Part shown: positions 1 through 6,544 of the stretch, piece after piece
How positions within the stretch are numbered: position 1 is the stretch's first letter
Layout: every line of letters starts with the position of its first letter
Origin: Rhodobacterales bacterium CG2_30_65_12
Lineage (GTDB): Bacteria > Pseudomonadota > Alphaproteobacteria > Rhodobacterales > Rhodobacteraceae
Length of the DNA: 10,307 bases
Direction of reading: 5' to 3'
NCBI GenBank assembly: GCA_001873585.1
Contig: MNZL01000096.1
Span: 1-10,307 of the forward strand
Made by a program: the position numbers and the translations under genes
The notes under the pieces: model-generated
Database searches by the model: none
Told to the model about the DNA's origin: nothing
What the model saw: only the letters and a program-made list of their open reading frames with translations

Positions 1-3000
1 GACGATGTGGATACCGGCATCGTCCAGGCGCTTGAACCGGCGCTGCTCACCGTCGAGGGCGTCGCCTCAAGCGCGGCGCGGGCGACCGAGGGCCGGGCGC
101 GGATCACGCTCGAATTCGAGCCGGGCTGGGACATGGCCCGCGCAACGGCTGACGTTGAAGAGGCGGTGGCCGGGATCAATACCCTTCCGCGCGAGGCCGA
201 CGCGCCTGAGGTGCGACGGGGCAATTGGCGCGATCCGGTGACCGACGTGGTGATCACCGGCCCGGTCGGGCTCGACCAGGTGGCGCGGTTTGCCGACGAG
301 ATGGTGGCGCGGCTGTTTCTCGAAGGGGTGACGCGCACCACGATCCGGGGCATCGCCGCGCCGCGCACGGTGGTTGAAACCACCTCCGCCGATCTCGTCT
401 TGCACGATGTGACCATGGCGCAGATCGCCGCCGCCATCGCCGAGGAAGCCGCCGCCGATCCGGCCGGCAACGTCGCCTCCGGCGCGGCGCGGGTGCGCAC
501 CGGGGTGGCCAAGCGCAGCCCGGAACAGATTGAGGCGATCGTGCTGCGCTCAAACCCGGACGGCTCGAAAACCACCATCGGCGATGTCGCCCGCATCTAT
601 ACCGAAGGGATCGACCGCAACGTGGCATTCTTCGTGGCCGATCAGCCGGCGATCACGATCAATGTGAGCCGCTCGGCGCAGGGCGATGCGATTGGAATTC
701 AGCGCAGCGTCGAGGCGGTGGCCGGGGAGATGCTGCTCAGCCTGCCCGAGGGGGTCGAGATCGACCTGATCCGCACCCGCGCCGCGCTGATCACCGGGCG
801 GCTCCAGATCCTGCTTGAAAACGGGCTGATGGGCCTTGGGCTGGTGCTGGTGCTGCTGTTTCTGTTTCTCAACAGTCGCACTGCGTTCTGGGTTGCTGCG
901 GGGATCCCGGTGTCGATGCTGCTGGCGGTTGCGATCATGTACGCGATGGGGCTGTCGTTCAACATGATCTCGATCTTCGCACTGATCATCACCCTCGGGA
1001 TCGTGGTCGACGATGCCATCGTGGTGGGCGAGCACGCCGATTTTCGTGCCCGCCATCGCGGCGAAGACCCGGTAACGGCCTCGGAAACGGCGGCGCGGCG
1101 GATGTTTCCTCCGGTGCTGTCGGCGACGCTGACGACGGTGATCGCCTTCTTCGGCCTCACCGCTATTTCGGGCCGCTTCGGCGACATGATCGAGGACATC
1201 CCGATCACGGTGATCGCGGTGCTGGCCGCCTCGCTGCTCGAATGTTTCCTGATCCTGCCCAATCACATGGCCCACGCGCTCACCCATTCCACGGCGCAGC
1301 ATTGGTATGACTGGCCGTCGCGGCAGGTGAACCGGGGCTTTCGGGTCGTGCGCGAGCGGATGTTCCGGCCGCTGATCCGGCTGGTGATCGCGGCGCGTTA
1401 CCCGGTGTTGGCGGGGGTGCTTGCGGTGCTGGCCAGCCAGGTGGCGCTGTTTATCGACGGCGAGGTGCGGTTTCGCTTCTTCAACGCACCCGAACGCACC
1501 GACGTGACCGCCAATTTCGCCATGGCCCCGGGGGCCACGCGCGCCGATACGCTGGCGATGCTCGCGCTGGTGCGGGAGACGGCGGAGGCCTATGGCGCCG
1601 AGGTGGCCGCCGAGACCGGGACCAACCCGATCACCTATGTGCTCGGCCAAGTTGGCGGGAACGCCGGGCGCGGGCTGGCCTCGGCCGAAGACAAGGACGC
1701 CGAGCTGCTCGGTGCGGTGACGATCGAGCTGATCGACGCCGATCTGCGCCCGTTCACCTCATTCGCCTTCGTAAGCGAGATCCAAGACCGGGTTCCGCGC
1801 CACCCGATGCTCGAAGAGCTCAGCTTTCGCGGCGGGCGGTTTGGCCCCGGCGGCGATGCGCTCGACGTCGAGCTTACCGGTGCCGACGCCGAGGTGCTGA
1901 AAGCGGCCGCCGAAGCGCTCAAGGCCGCCGTGGCGCAGTTTTCCGAGGTGTCGGCCGTCGAAGACAGCCTGGCCTACGACAAGGCGGAGCTGGTGCTTGA
2001 ACTCACACCGCAGGGCAAGGCGCTGGGCTTCACCATCGACGCGCTCGGCCGCGAGCTGCGCAACCGGCTCGGCGGGATCGAGGCGGCGACCTATCCCGAC
2101 GGCATGCGCTCGGCCAGCATCCTCGTGCGCCTGCCCGAGAGCGAGCTGACGGCGGACTTTCTTGACCGGACGATGATGCGCACGGGTGCGGGCGATTACG
2201 TGCCTCTGGCCGATATCGTCAACGTCACCCGCAAATCGGGGTTCTCGACGGTCAACCGCAAGAACGGCCTGCGCGTGGTGAGCGTGACCGGCGATATCGA
2301 CCAGAGCGACCCGGCCCGCGCCGAGGAGATCACCCGCGCGGTTCAGGAAGAGATCGTGCCGCAGATCGTTGAGGATTTCGGCATCGGCTACCGCATTTCG
2401 GGCCTCGCCGAACAGCAGAACCGCTTTCTTGAAGATGCCCAGTTTGGGTTGATTCTTACGCTGGTGGGCATCTTCCTCACGCTCGCCTGGATCTTTTCGA
2501 GCTGGACCCGGCCGCTGGTGGTGATGGCGATCATCCCCTTCGGCCTCGTCGGGGCGATCTGGGGGCATTCTGTCTGGGATATGCCGATGAGCATGTTTTC
2601 GATCATCGGCCTGATCGGGATGGTGGGGATCATCATCAACGATTCCATCGTGCTGGTTTCCACCATCGACGAATACTCCCGCGACCGGGGCGTGGTTCCG
2701 GCGATCGTTGATGCGGTGGCCGACCGGCTGCGACCGGTGTTTCTGACCACCGCCACCACGGTGCTCGGCCTCGCGCCGTTGCTCTACGAGACCTCAAGCC
2801 AGGCGCAGTTTCTCAAGCCCACGGTGGTTACGCTCACCTATGGGCTTGGCTTTGGCTTCGTGCTGGTGCTGCTGGTGGTGCCGGCGCTGGTGGCGGTGCA
2901 GGAAGACATCGCCAAGCAGCTCAGGGCGCTGAAGCGGATGACTCGGCTCAGGCATCGCGGTGCAAACCGCGCGCTGGTGGTGGTTGGCGGCGCGGCGGCG

Positions 3001-3189
3001 GCGCTGGCGGCGCTATTTGCGGTGACGGTAGGCTGGGCGTTGGTTTCGGGCGATTTGCCGGGCGGCCTTTTTGCTGGTGGCGGGGTGATCGCGGCGGTCG
3101 CGGTGTTTGTTGTCGGGGCGGCGGCGATTACCGGCGGGGTCTGGTTTATTTCGGCGCTGGCGCATGTGAGGCACAGGCACCGGGCCTGA
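1..3189 (+). CDS. RND-family efflux transporter permease subunit (AcrB/HAE1-like), 5' truncated by window edge
   Basis: Inner-membrane, proton-driven pump subunit of a tripartite RND exporter; it would work with a periplasmic adaptor and an outer-membrane channel, neither of which is in the window. The frame is open from base 1, so the apparent GTG at base 7 is internal. By comparison with AcrB, roughly 60-70 N-terminal residues including TM1 are missing. Numbering from base 7: first porter half about 1-260; hydrophobic TM2-TM6 block 266-420, with the TM4 aspartate pair D335-D336 (motif VVDDA) used for proton coupling; TM7 about 458-482; second porter half about 490-805; TM8-TM12 about 812-965. 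In TM10 the AcrB lysine (K940) position reads N878-D879-S880. After TM12 there are about 95 more residues with two further hydrophobic stretches (about 988-1012 and 1020-1050) and a His/Arg-rich end, which is longer than usual. The substrate cannot be told from sequence. It converges on the DsbD-like gene with a 21-nt gap. Confidence 0.93.
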   Translation, partial: DDVDTGIVQALEPALLTVEGVASSAARATEGRARITLEFEPGWDMARATADVEEAVAGINTLPREADAPEVRRGNWRDPVTDVVITGPVGLDQVARFADEMVARLFLEGVTRTTIRGIAAPRTVVETTSADLVLHDVTMAQIAAAIAEEAAADPAGNVASGAARVRTGVAKRSPEQIEAIVLRSNPDGSKTTIGDVARIYTEGIDRNVAFFVADQPAITINVSRSAQGDAIGIQRSVEAVAGEMLLSLPEGVEIDLIRTRAALITGRLQILLENGLMGLGLVLVLLFLFLNSRTAFWVAAGIPVSMLLAVAIMYAMGLSFNMISIFALIITLGIVVDDAIVVGEHADFRARHRGEDPVTASETAARRMFPPVLSATLTTVIAFFGLTAISGRFGDMIEDIPITVIAVLAASLLECFLILPNHMAHALTHSTAQHWYDWPSRQVNRGFRVVRERMFRPLIRLVIAARYPVLAGVLAVLASQVALFIDGEVRFRFFNAPERTDVTANFAMAPGATRADTLAMLALVRETAEAYGAEVAAETGTNPITYVLGQVGGNAGRGLASAEDKDAELLGAVTIELIDADLRPFTSFAFVSEIQDRVPRHPMLEELSFRGGRFGPGGDALDVELTGADAEVLKAAAEALKAAVAQFSEVSAVEDSLAYDKAELVLELTPQGKALGFTIDALGRELRNRLGGIEAATYPDGMRSASILVRLPESELTADFLDRTMMRTGAGDYVPLADIVNVTRKSGFSTVNRKNGLRVVSVTGDIDQSDPARAEEITRAVQEEIVPQIVEDFGIGYRISGLAEQQNRFLEDAQFGLILTLVGIFLTLAWIFSSWTRPLVVMAIIPFGLVGAIWGHSVWDMPMSMFSIIGLIGMVGIIINDSIVLVSTIDEYSRDRGVVPAIVDAVADRLRPVFLTTATTVLGLAPLLYETSSQAQFLKPTVVTLTYGLGFGFVLVLLVVPALVAVQEDIAKQLRALKRMTRLRHRGANRALVVVGGAAAALAALFAVTVGWALVSGDLPGGLFAGGGVIAAVAVFVVGAAAITGGVWFISALAHVRHRHRA

Positions 3190-3190
3190 C

Positions 3191-3231
3191 CGGGCGCGGG
3201 TACAGCCCTGTCAACGGGCGCGGGTGCAGCC
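3191..3231. repeat. Imperfect 17-bp direct repeat (24-bp period) at the convergent gene ends
   Basis: Bases 3191-3207 and 3215-3231 match at 16 of 17 positions (consensus CGGGCGCGGGTRCAGCC). The second copy is the last codons of the minus-strand DsbD-like gene (Gly-Cys-Thr-Arg-Ala-Arg-stop). The first copy lies just past that stop. Read on in the same frame, it would again encode Gly-Cys-Thr-Arg-Ala-Arg. The 24-nt period preserves frame, so this looks like a short tandem duplication of the gene's 3' end, now split by the stop codon. Confidence 0.7.
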
Positions 3232-4029
3232 GGCGATGTCCACCGCGCGCCCTTCTGCCAGCACCGTGAAGCGGAGCGCGTGCAGGTCTAGCTCGAATGG
3301 CTGCGCCTCGGGCGGCACGAGATCGGCGGTGGCGGTGAGCATGTTTTCGGCGCGGCGGGTAACGGCTTCCGATACCCAGATATCGGCGCGCGGCGCCTCG
3401 ATCACCGTCATTTCATGTGGGCCGATCGCCGGCATGTCGATCCTGGCCGTCACCCGCAGGCCATCGGCGATCGGCTTCACCGCGCAGCGGGACGACACCA
3501 CGCCGGCTTCCTCGGCGCTGTCGGGCCGGCGGTCGAGCGCGGATGCAATGCGAGGGTCCGGGCTCGCGGACTCGGCCGGCAAAACGGCTGATACATCAGA
3601 CTGGAACGGCATGCAGATATCCCGGCAGACGCCCATCGCCAGCACCCCGTCGAGCCGCACGTCCTCACCGGCTGCGGCCGGAATGATTTCGAGCGGCAGG
3701 ATCAGCTCGTCGTGATAGCCCAGCGTTGTCAGCCCGCTGGAGGTGAAGACCTCCGGCAGCGGCCAATGCAGCCGGACCTCGGCGAGGTTGTCCGACCCCG
3801 ACCAGTCGAACTGTGGCGGCAGACCGGCCTCGCCCGGCGCGCGCCAATAGGTCTTCCATCCCGGCGCGAGGGTGATCCTGAGCGCAGCCATGTGGCTGCC
3901 GTCGGCGGTGCGCCATCCGGGCAGGAGCTCGACCGCGGCATGGGCGCCGTCATGGCTTTCGGCCATCGCGGGGGTAATCGTGAGCGCGGTGAGCGCGGTG
4001 GCAAGCAGGGGCGCGGCAAATCTGGTCAT
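3211..4029 (-). CDS. Exported DsbD alpha-domain-like protein (protein-disulfide reductase DsbD domain-containing protein)
   Basis: A 272-residue protein, probably periplasmic, related to the N-terminal substrate-binding domain of DsbD/ScsB-type thiol:disulfide interchange proteins. Residues 1-23 form a Sec-type signal peptide ending in Ala-Met-Ala. The mature part carries the family-like block around Gly58-Trp59-Lys60-Thr61-Tyr62-Trp63 and a Cys-x3-Cys-Met-Pro motif (C135, C139; Gly-Val-Cys-Arg-Asp-Ile-Cys), the expected redox pair. C182 and C268 are the only other cysteines and may form a structural disulfide. There is no membrane domain and no thioredoxin domain, so its electron donor must be elsewhere. 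The ATG at 4029 is preceded by GGAAGG only 1 nt away, closer than usual, but the signal peptide begins exactly there. It diverges from yqgE across 122 bp. I recall this divergent pair from other Rhodobacteraceae. Its exact redox role is not established by sequence. Confidence 0.87.
   Translation of the reverse strand: MTRFAAPLLATALTALTITPAMAESHDGAHAAVELLPGWRTADGSHMAALRITLAPGWKTYWRAPGEAGLPPQFDWSGSDNLAEVRLHWPLPEVFTSSGLTTLGYHDELILPLEIIPAAAGEDVRLDGVLAMGVCRDICMPFQSDVSAVLPAESASPDPRIASALDRRPDSAEEAGVVSSRCAVKPIADGLRVTARIDMPAIGPHEMTVIEAPRADIWVSEAVTRRAENMLTATADLVPPEAQPFELDLHALRFTVLAEGRAVDIAGCTRAR
3216..3256 (+). terminator. Candidate terminator hairpin for the RND gene
   Basis: Bases 3216-3226 pair with 3241-3252 to form an 11-bp G/C-rich stem with one bulged G (3245) and a 14-nt loop, followed by TTCT. 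It begins 27 nt after the RND stop codon. The T-run is weak, so it could act only partly. It lies within the 3' end of the convergent DsbD-like coding sequence. Confidence 0.35.
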
Positions 4030-4151
4030 GCCTTCCGATATAGTCGGTGGCGGCGCTGGGGGAAGTCACTTTCGCGTAAAAGCGCCGAGAGGGCGGGGTC
4101 GGCGCCGCTTGGCCCTTGTAACGCCCCCCCGGTCGGCCCCATCTTGGCCGC

Positions 4152-4727
4152 ATGACCAAGGCCGAGACACCCCAGAGCCTTACCGGCAAGTTGCTCATAG
4201 CGATGCCCGGCATGGGCGATCCACGTTTTTCCCAGGCCGTGGTGATGATCTGTGCCCATTCCGGCGACGGGGCGATGGGGCTTATCGTCAACAAGCAGGT
4301 GCCCGAGTTGATGCTCGATGACCTGCTCGAACAGCTCGAAATCGAGAAGGGCGAAGGCAGCAAGGGCCGCACGGTGCACTTCGGTGGCCCGGTCGAGGGC
4401 GGGCGCGGCTTCGTGCTGCATTCGTCCGACTACGGCGGGCGCGAAACCACGATGCGGATCGACGAGACCTTCGGCATGACCGCGACGAAGGATATCCTCG
4501 TCGAAATCGCCAAGGGCGAAGGCCCGCACCAGACGCTGACGGCGCTCGGCTATGCCGGCTGGGGGCCGGGCCAACTCGAGAGCGAACTGCAGCAGAACGC
4601 CTGGCTGACGGTGGACGCAGATGCCGCCATCGTCTTTGCCGCTGCGAACGCCGAGAAATGGGCGCACGCGCTGAAAAAGCTGGGAATCGACCCGCTGATG
4701 CTTTCAGCCGAGGGCGGGAGGGCCTAG
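4152..4727 (+). CDS. yqgE: YqgE/AlgH family protein (UPF0301)
   Basis: A 191-residue protein of normal length for this compact single-domain family. Conserved blocks are visible: Gly-Lys-Leu-Leu-Ile-Ala-Met-Pro-Gly-Met at 12-21, then an Asp-Pro-x-Phe and Gly-Leu-Ile-Val-Asn-Lys stretch to about 48, and Phe-Gly-Gly-Pro-Val at about 76-80. It has no signal peptide or membrane segment, so it is probably cytoplasmic. The family's function is poorly defined. The name AlgH comes from a proposed role in alginate expression in Pseudomonas, which should not be transferred here. No good Shine-Dalgarno sequence precedes the ATG at 4152. That start was kept because the conserved block begins about 10 residues in and no better upstream start is seen. 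Its TAG stop shares the palindrome CTAG with the stop of the convergent MarR gene. Confidence 0.94.
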   Translation: MTKAETPQSLTGKLLIAMPGMGDPRFSQAVVMICAHSGDGAMGLIVNKQVPELMLDDLLEQLEIEKGEGSKGRTVHFGGPVEGGRGFVLHSSDYGGRETTMRIDETFGMTATKDILVEIAKGEGPHQTLTALGYAGWGPGQLESELQQNAWLTVDADAAIVFAAANAEKWAHALKKLGIDPLMLSAEGGRA

Positions 4728-5173
4728 CGCTTGCTTCGCGCTTGCGCCGCGAGGGTGGCGGTGAGCTTGGCCAGCTGTGCGCGAAAGGCGGCGGCCTCGT
4801 CACCCAAAGCGGCGTCGAGTTCACGCTGGTAGGCCGCCGCGATCGGTGCGAGCACCTCGATCATCTGCTGGCCCTTGGGCGTAAGCGAGAGCTCCACCAG
4901 CCGCCGGTCGGCGGTGTTCACCTGCTTGGTGACGTAGCCGTTTTCTTCGAGCCGCGAGGCGGCGCGGCTGACCTTTGGCTTGTCCATGCCCACCCGCTCG
5001 TGAATTTCGCGCACCGACACGGCGGCCTGCTGGCTCAGATGCGCCACCACCCGCCATTCGGCTACCGAGATGCCAAAGCGCGCGCGGTAATGCCGCTCGA
5101 ACCCTGCGCTCATCCGGCGCGACAGCTCGGCCACCTGGTAAGGCAGGAAATCGTCGAGGTTGAAATCAGACAT
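4724..5173 (-). CDS. MarR family winged-helix transcriptional regulator
   Basis: A 149-residue protein, typical for dimeric MarR repressors. Order: N-terminal dimerisation helix (about 5-32); helix-turn-helix with recognition helix about 64-80 (Asp-Lys-Pro-Lys-Val-Ser-Arg); beta wing about 82-96 with the family signature Asp89-Arg90-Arg91 and Leu-Thr-Pro-Lys-Gly at 97-101; C-terminal dimerisation helices about 103-145. MarR proteins usually bind palindromes in their own promoter and in that of a divergent transporter, and release on binding small phenolic or lipophilic ligands. Here the divergent neighbour is an MFS transporter, which fits that arrangement. ATG at 5173 was chosen because the Shine-Dalgarno GGGGGA (5185-5180) sits 6 nt away. 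A TTG at 5179 would add two residues but has no spacing from that site. The ligand is unknown. Confidence 0.93.
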   Translation of the reverse strand: MSDFNLDDFLPYQVAELSRRMSAGFERHYRARFGISVAEWRVVAHLSQQAAVSVREIHERVGMDKPKVSRAASRLEENGYVTKQVNTADRRLVELSLTPKGQQMIEVLAPIAAAYQRELDAALGDEAAAFRAQLAKLTATLAAQARSKR

Positions 5174-5179
5174 GCGCAA

Positions 5180-5185
5180 TCCCCC
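5180..5185 (-). promoter_or_regulatory. Ribosome binding site deciding the MarR start
   Basis: On the minus strand this reads GGGGGA, 6 nt before the ATG at 5173 and directly against the alternative TTG at 5179. It therefore favours the ATG. Confidence 0.6.
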
Positions 5186-5219
5186 ATCGCACCGCCGCCG
5201 ATAAGACCGCAGGCTGCTG

Positions 5220-5236
5220 CCCGGCGCAAGGCCGGG
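5220..5236. promoter_or_regulatory. Candidate MarR operator in the divergent promoter region
   Basis: A perfect inverted repeat, CCCGGC (5220-5225) and GCCGGG (5231-5236) separated by GCAAG, lies near the middle of the 124-bp region between the MarR and MFS starts. The position suits an operator controlling both genes. Against this, MarR sites are usually longer and more AT-rich, and 6-bp G/C palindromes are common in such DNA. Confidence 0.25.
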
Positions 5237-5283
5237 GTTGCACCGCGAGCGCCGCCCGTGTCATCTGTCGCAAAACGGTCGCC

Positions 5284-5291
5284 GGGGGAGG
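5284..5291 (+). promoter_or_regulatory. Ribosome binding site deciding the MFS start
   Basis: GGGGGAGG lies directly against an ATG at 5292 (no spacer) and 6 nt before the in-frame ATG at 5298. The second ATG therefore has the normal spacing and is taken as the start. Confidence 0.6.
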
Positions 5292-5297
5292 ATGAGA

Positions 5298-6479
5298 ATG
5301 CGCGCAGGGATCGCCATGCTGGTGATGGGCTATGTGCTCAGCCAGTTCTACCGCGCCTTTCTGCCGGTGATGACGCCGGTGCTCACCACCGATATTGGCG
5401 CCACGCCAGAGGCGCTCAGCCGCGCCTCGGGCCTGTGGTTTCTCACCTTCGCGGCGATGCAGGTGCCGGTAGGCTGGGCGCTCGACAAGCTCGGCCCACG
5501 GCGCACGGCGGCGCTGCTGCTGGCCGTCGGTGGCGGTGGCGGGGCGACGGTGTTTGCGCTGGCGAGCGCGCCCTGGCACATCCAGGCGGCGATGGTGCTG
5601 CTCGGTGCTGGCTGCGCGCCGGTGCTGATGGCGACCTATTTCATTATAGCCAAGAGCTTTTCGCCCCGTGTTTTCGGCACCCTCGCCGGTGCGGTGATCG
5701 GCGTTGGCTCGATCGGCAACATCGCCGGATCGCTACCACTGGCCTGGGCGGTGGAGAGCTTCGGCTGGCGGCAAACGCTCTGGGGGCTTGCCGCGCTCAC
5801 CCTCGCGGTGGCCGCGCTGATCCTCGCCGTGGTGCGCGACCCGGTTCAACCGCAAGCGCACGCGGGCCAGACCGGCTCGGTGTTCACGCTGCTGAAAATG
5901 CCGGCGCTATGGGCGATCTTCCCGTTGATGGTGGTGAACTACGCGCCTTCGGCGGGCCTGCGTGGGCTCTGGGCCGGGCCATACCTTGCGGACGTGTTCG
6001 GCATGGATGCGGCGGGCATTGGCCTGGTGACGCTGGCGATGGGGGTTGCGATGATTATCGGCAATTTCGCCTACGGCCCGCTTGACCGGGTGTTTGGCAC
6101 CCGAAAATGGGTGATCTTCTGGGGCAACCTGGCCTCCGCCGCCGCGCTGTTCGCGCTCTGGGCGGTGCCTGCAAGCGGGGTTTGGGCGGTAACGGCGCTG
6201 CTCGCGGCGGCGGGGCTGTTCGGGGCGTCGTTTCCACTGATCATGGCGCATGCGCGCAGCTTCTTTCCAGCGCACCTGACGGGGCGGGGGGTGACGCTGC
6301 TGAATCTGTTTGGGATCGGTGGTGTGGGGGCGTTCCAGTTCGCCTCCGGCTGGGTCTACCAAGGCGCGCAGGTGGCGGGCGATCCGGTGGCGGGCTACCG
6401 CGCGCTCTTTTTGTTTTTCGCGGTGCCGGCGCTGGTTGGACCGCTGCTTTACCTGTTCAGCCGCGACCGGCTGGATTGA
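5298..6479 (+). CDS. Major facilitator superfamily (MFS) transporter
   Basis: A 393-residue inner-membrane secondary transporter with about twelve hydrophobic segments in two halves. TM1 begins almost at the N-terminus. The MFS motif A loop between TM2 and TM3 is visible as Gly59-Trp-Ala-Leu-Asp-Lys-Leu-Gly-Pro-Arg-Arg (59-69), and a hydrophilic central loop lies at about 180-197. A degenerate copy of motif A in the second half is seen at Gly260-Pro-Leu-Asp-Arg-Val-Phe-Gly (260-267). The substrate cannot be read from sequence. The divergent MarR regulator suggests inducible export of a small organic or toxic compound, but uptake is equally possible. An upstream in-frame start at 5238 was rejected: it adds 20 very basic residues (His/Arg-rich) with no ribosome binding site and sits inside the divergent promoter region. 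It converges on the helicase gene with a 65-bp gap holding a strong hairpin. Confidence 0.92.
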   Translation: MRAGIAMLVMGYVLSQFYRAFLPVMTPVLTTDIGATPEALSRASGLWFLTFAAMQVPVGWALDKLGPRRTAALLLAVGGGGGATVFALASAPWHIQAAMVLLGAGCAPVLMATYFIIAKSFSPRVFGTLAGAVIGVGSIGNIAGSLPLAWAVESFGWRQTLWGLAALTLAVAALILAVVRDPVQPQAHAGQTGSVFTLLKMPALWAIFPLMVVNYAPSAGLRGLWAGPYLADVFGMDAAGIGLVTLAMGVAMIIGNFAYGPLDRVFGTRKWVIFWGNLASAAALFALWAVPASGVWAVTALLAAAGLFGASFPLIMAHARSFFPAHLTGRGVTLLNLFGIGGVGAFQFASGWVYQGAQVAGDPVAGYRALFLFFAVPALVGPLLYLFSRDRLD

Positions 6480-6486
6480 GAGGGCA

Positions 6487-6513
6487 GGACCGGGGGTTTC
6501 ACACCCCCGGACC
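6487..6513. terminator. Strong hairpin between convergent MFS and helicase genes, possible bidirectional terminator or repeat element
   Basis: Bases 6490-6497 (CCGGGGGT) pair perfectly with 6503-6510 (ACCCCCGG) around a 5-nt loop. Beyond an A/A mismatch, GG (6487-6488) can pair with CC (6512-6513). It lies 10 nt after the MFS stop and 35 nt after the helicase stop on the other strand. Neither side has a proper T-run: the plus side continues CTGTGGGATATTT. The location suits termination for both genes, but it may be a repeated extragenic palindrome rather than a classical terminator. Confidence 0.55.
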
Positions 6514-6544
6514 CCTGTGGGATATTTGCAGAAAGATGAACGGG

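Noticed and set aside
550..1650. A 366-codon minus-strand frame within the RND gene (and others at 699-1262 and 1759-2568)
   Set aside because: His/Arg/Gln-rich translation without motifs, lying opposite clearly coding RND sequence. This is typical antisense shadowing in GC-rich DNA.
5238..5297. N-terminal extension of the MFS protein by 20 residues
   Set aside because: The added residues are highly basic with no ribosome binding site, and a good one precedes the ATG at 5298.
4658..6085. A 475-codon plus-strand frame spanning marR and the MFS gene
   Set aside because: It crosses a real gene end, a divergent promoter region and another gene start in a different frame. No domain is seen.
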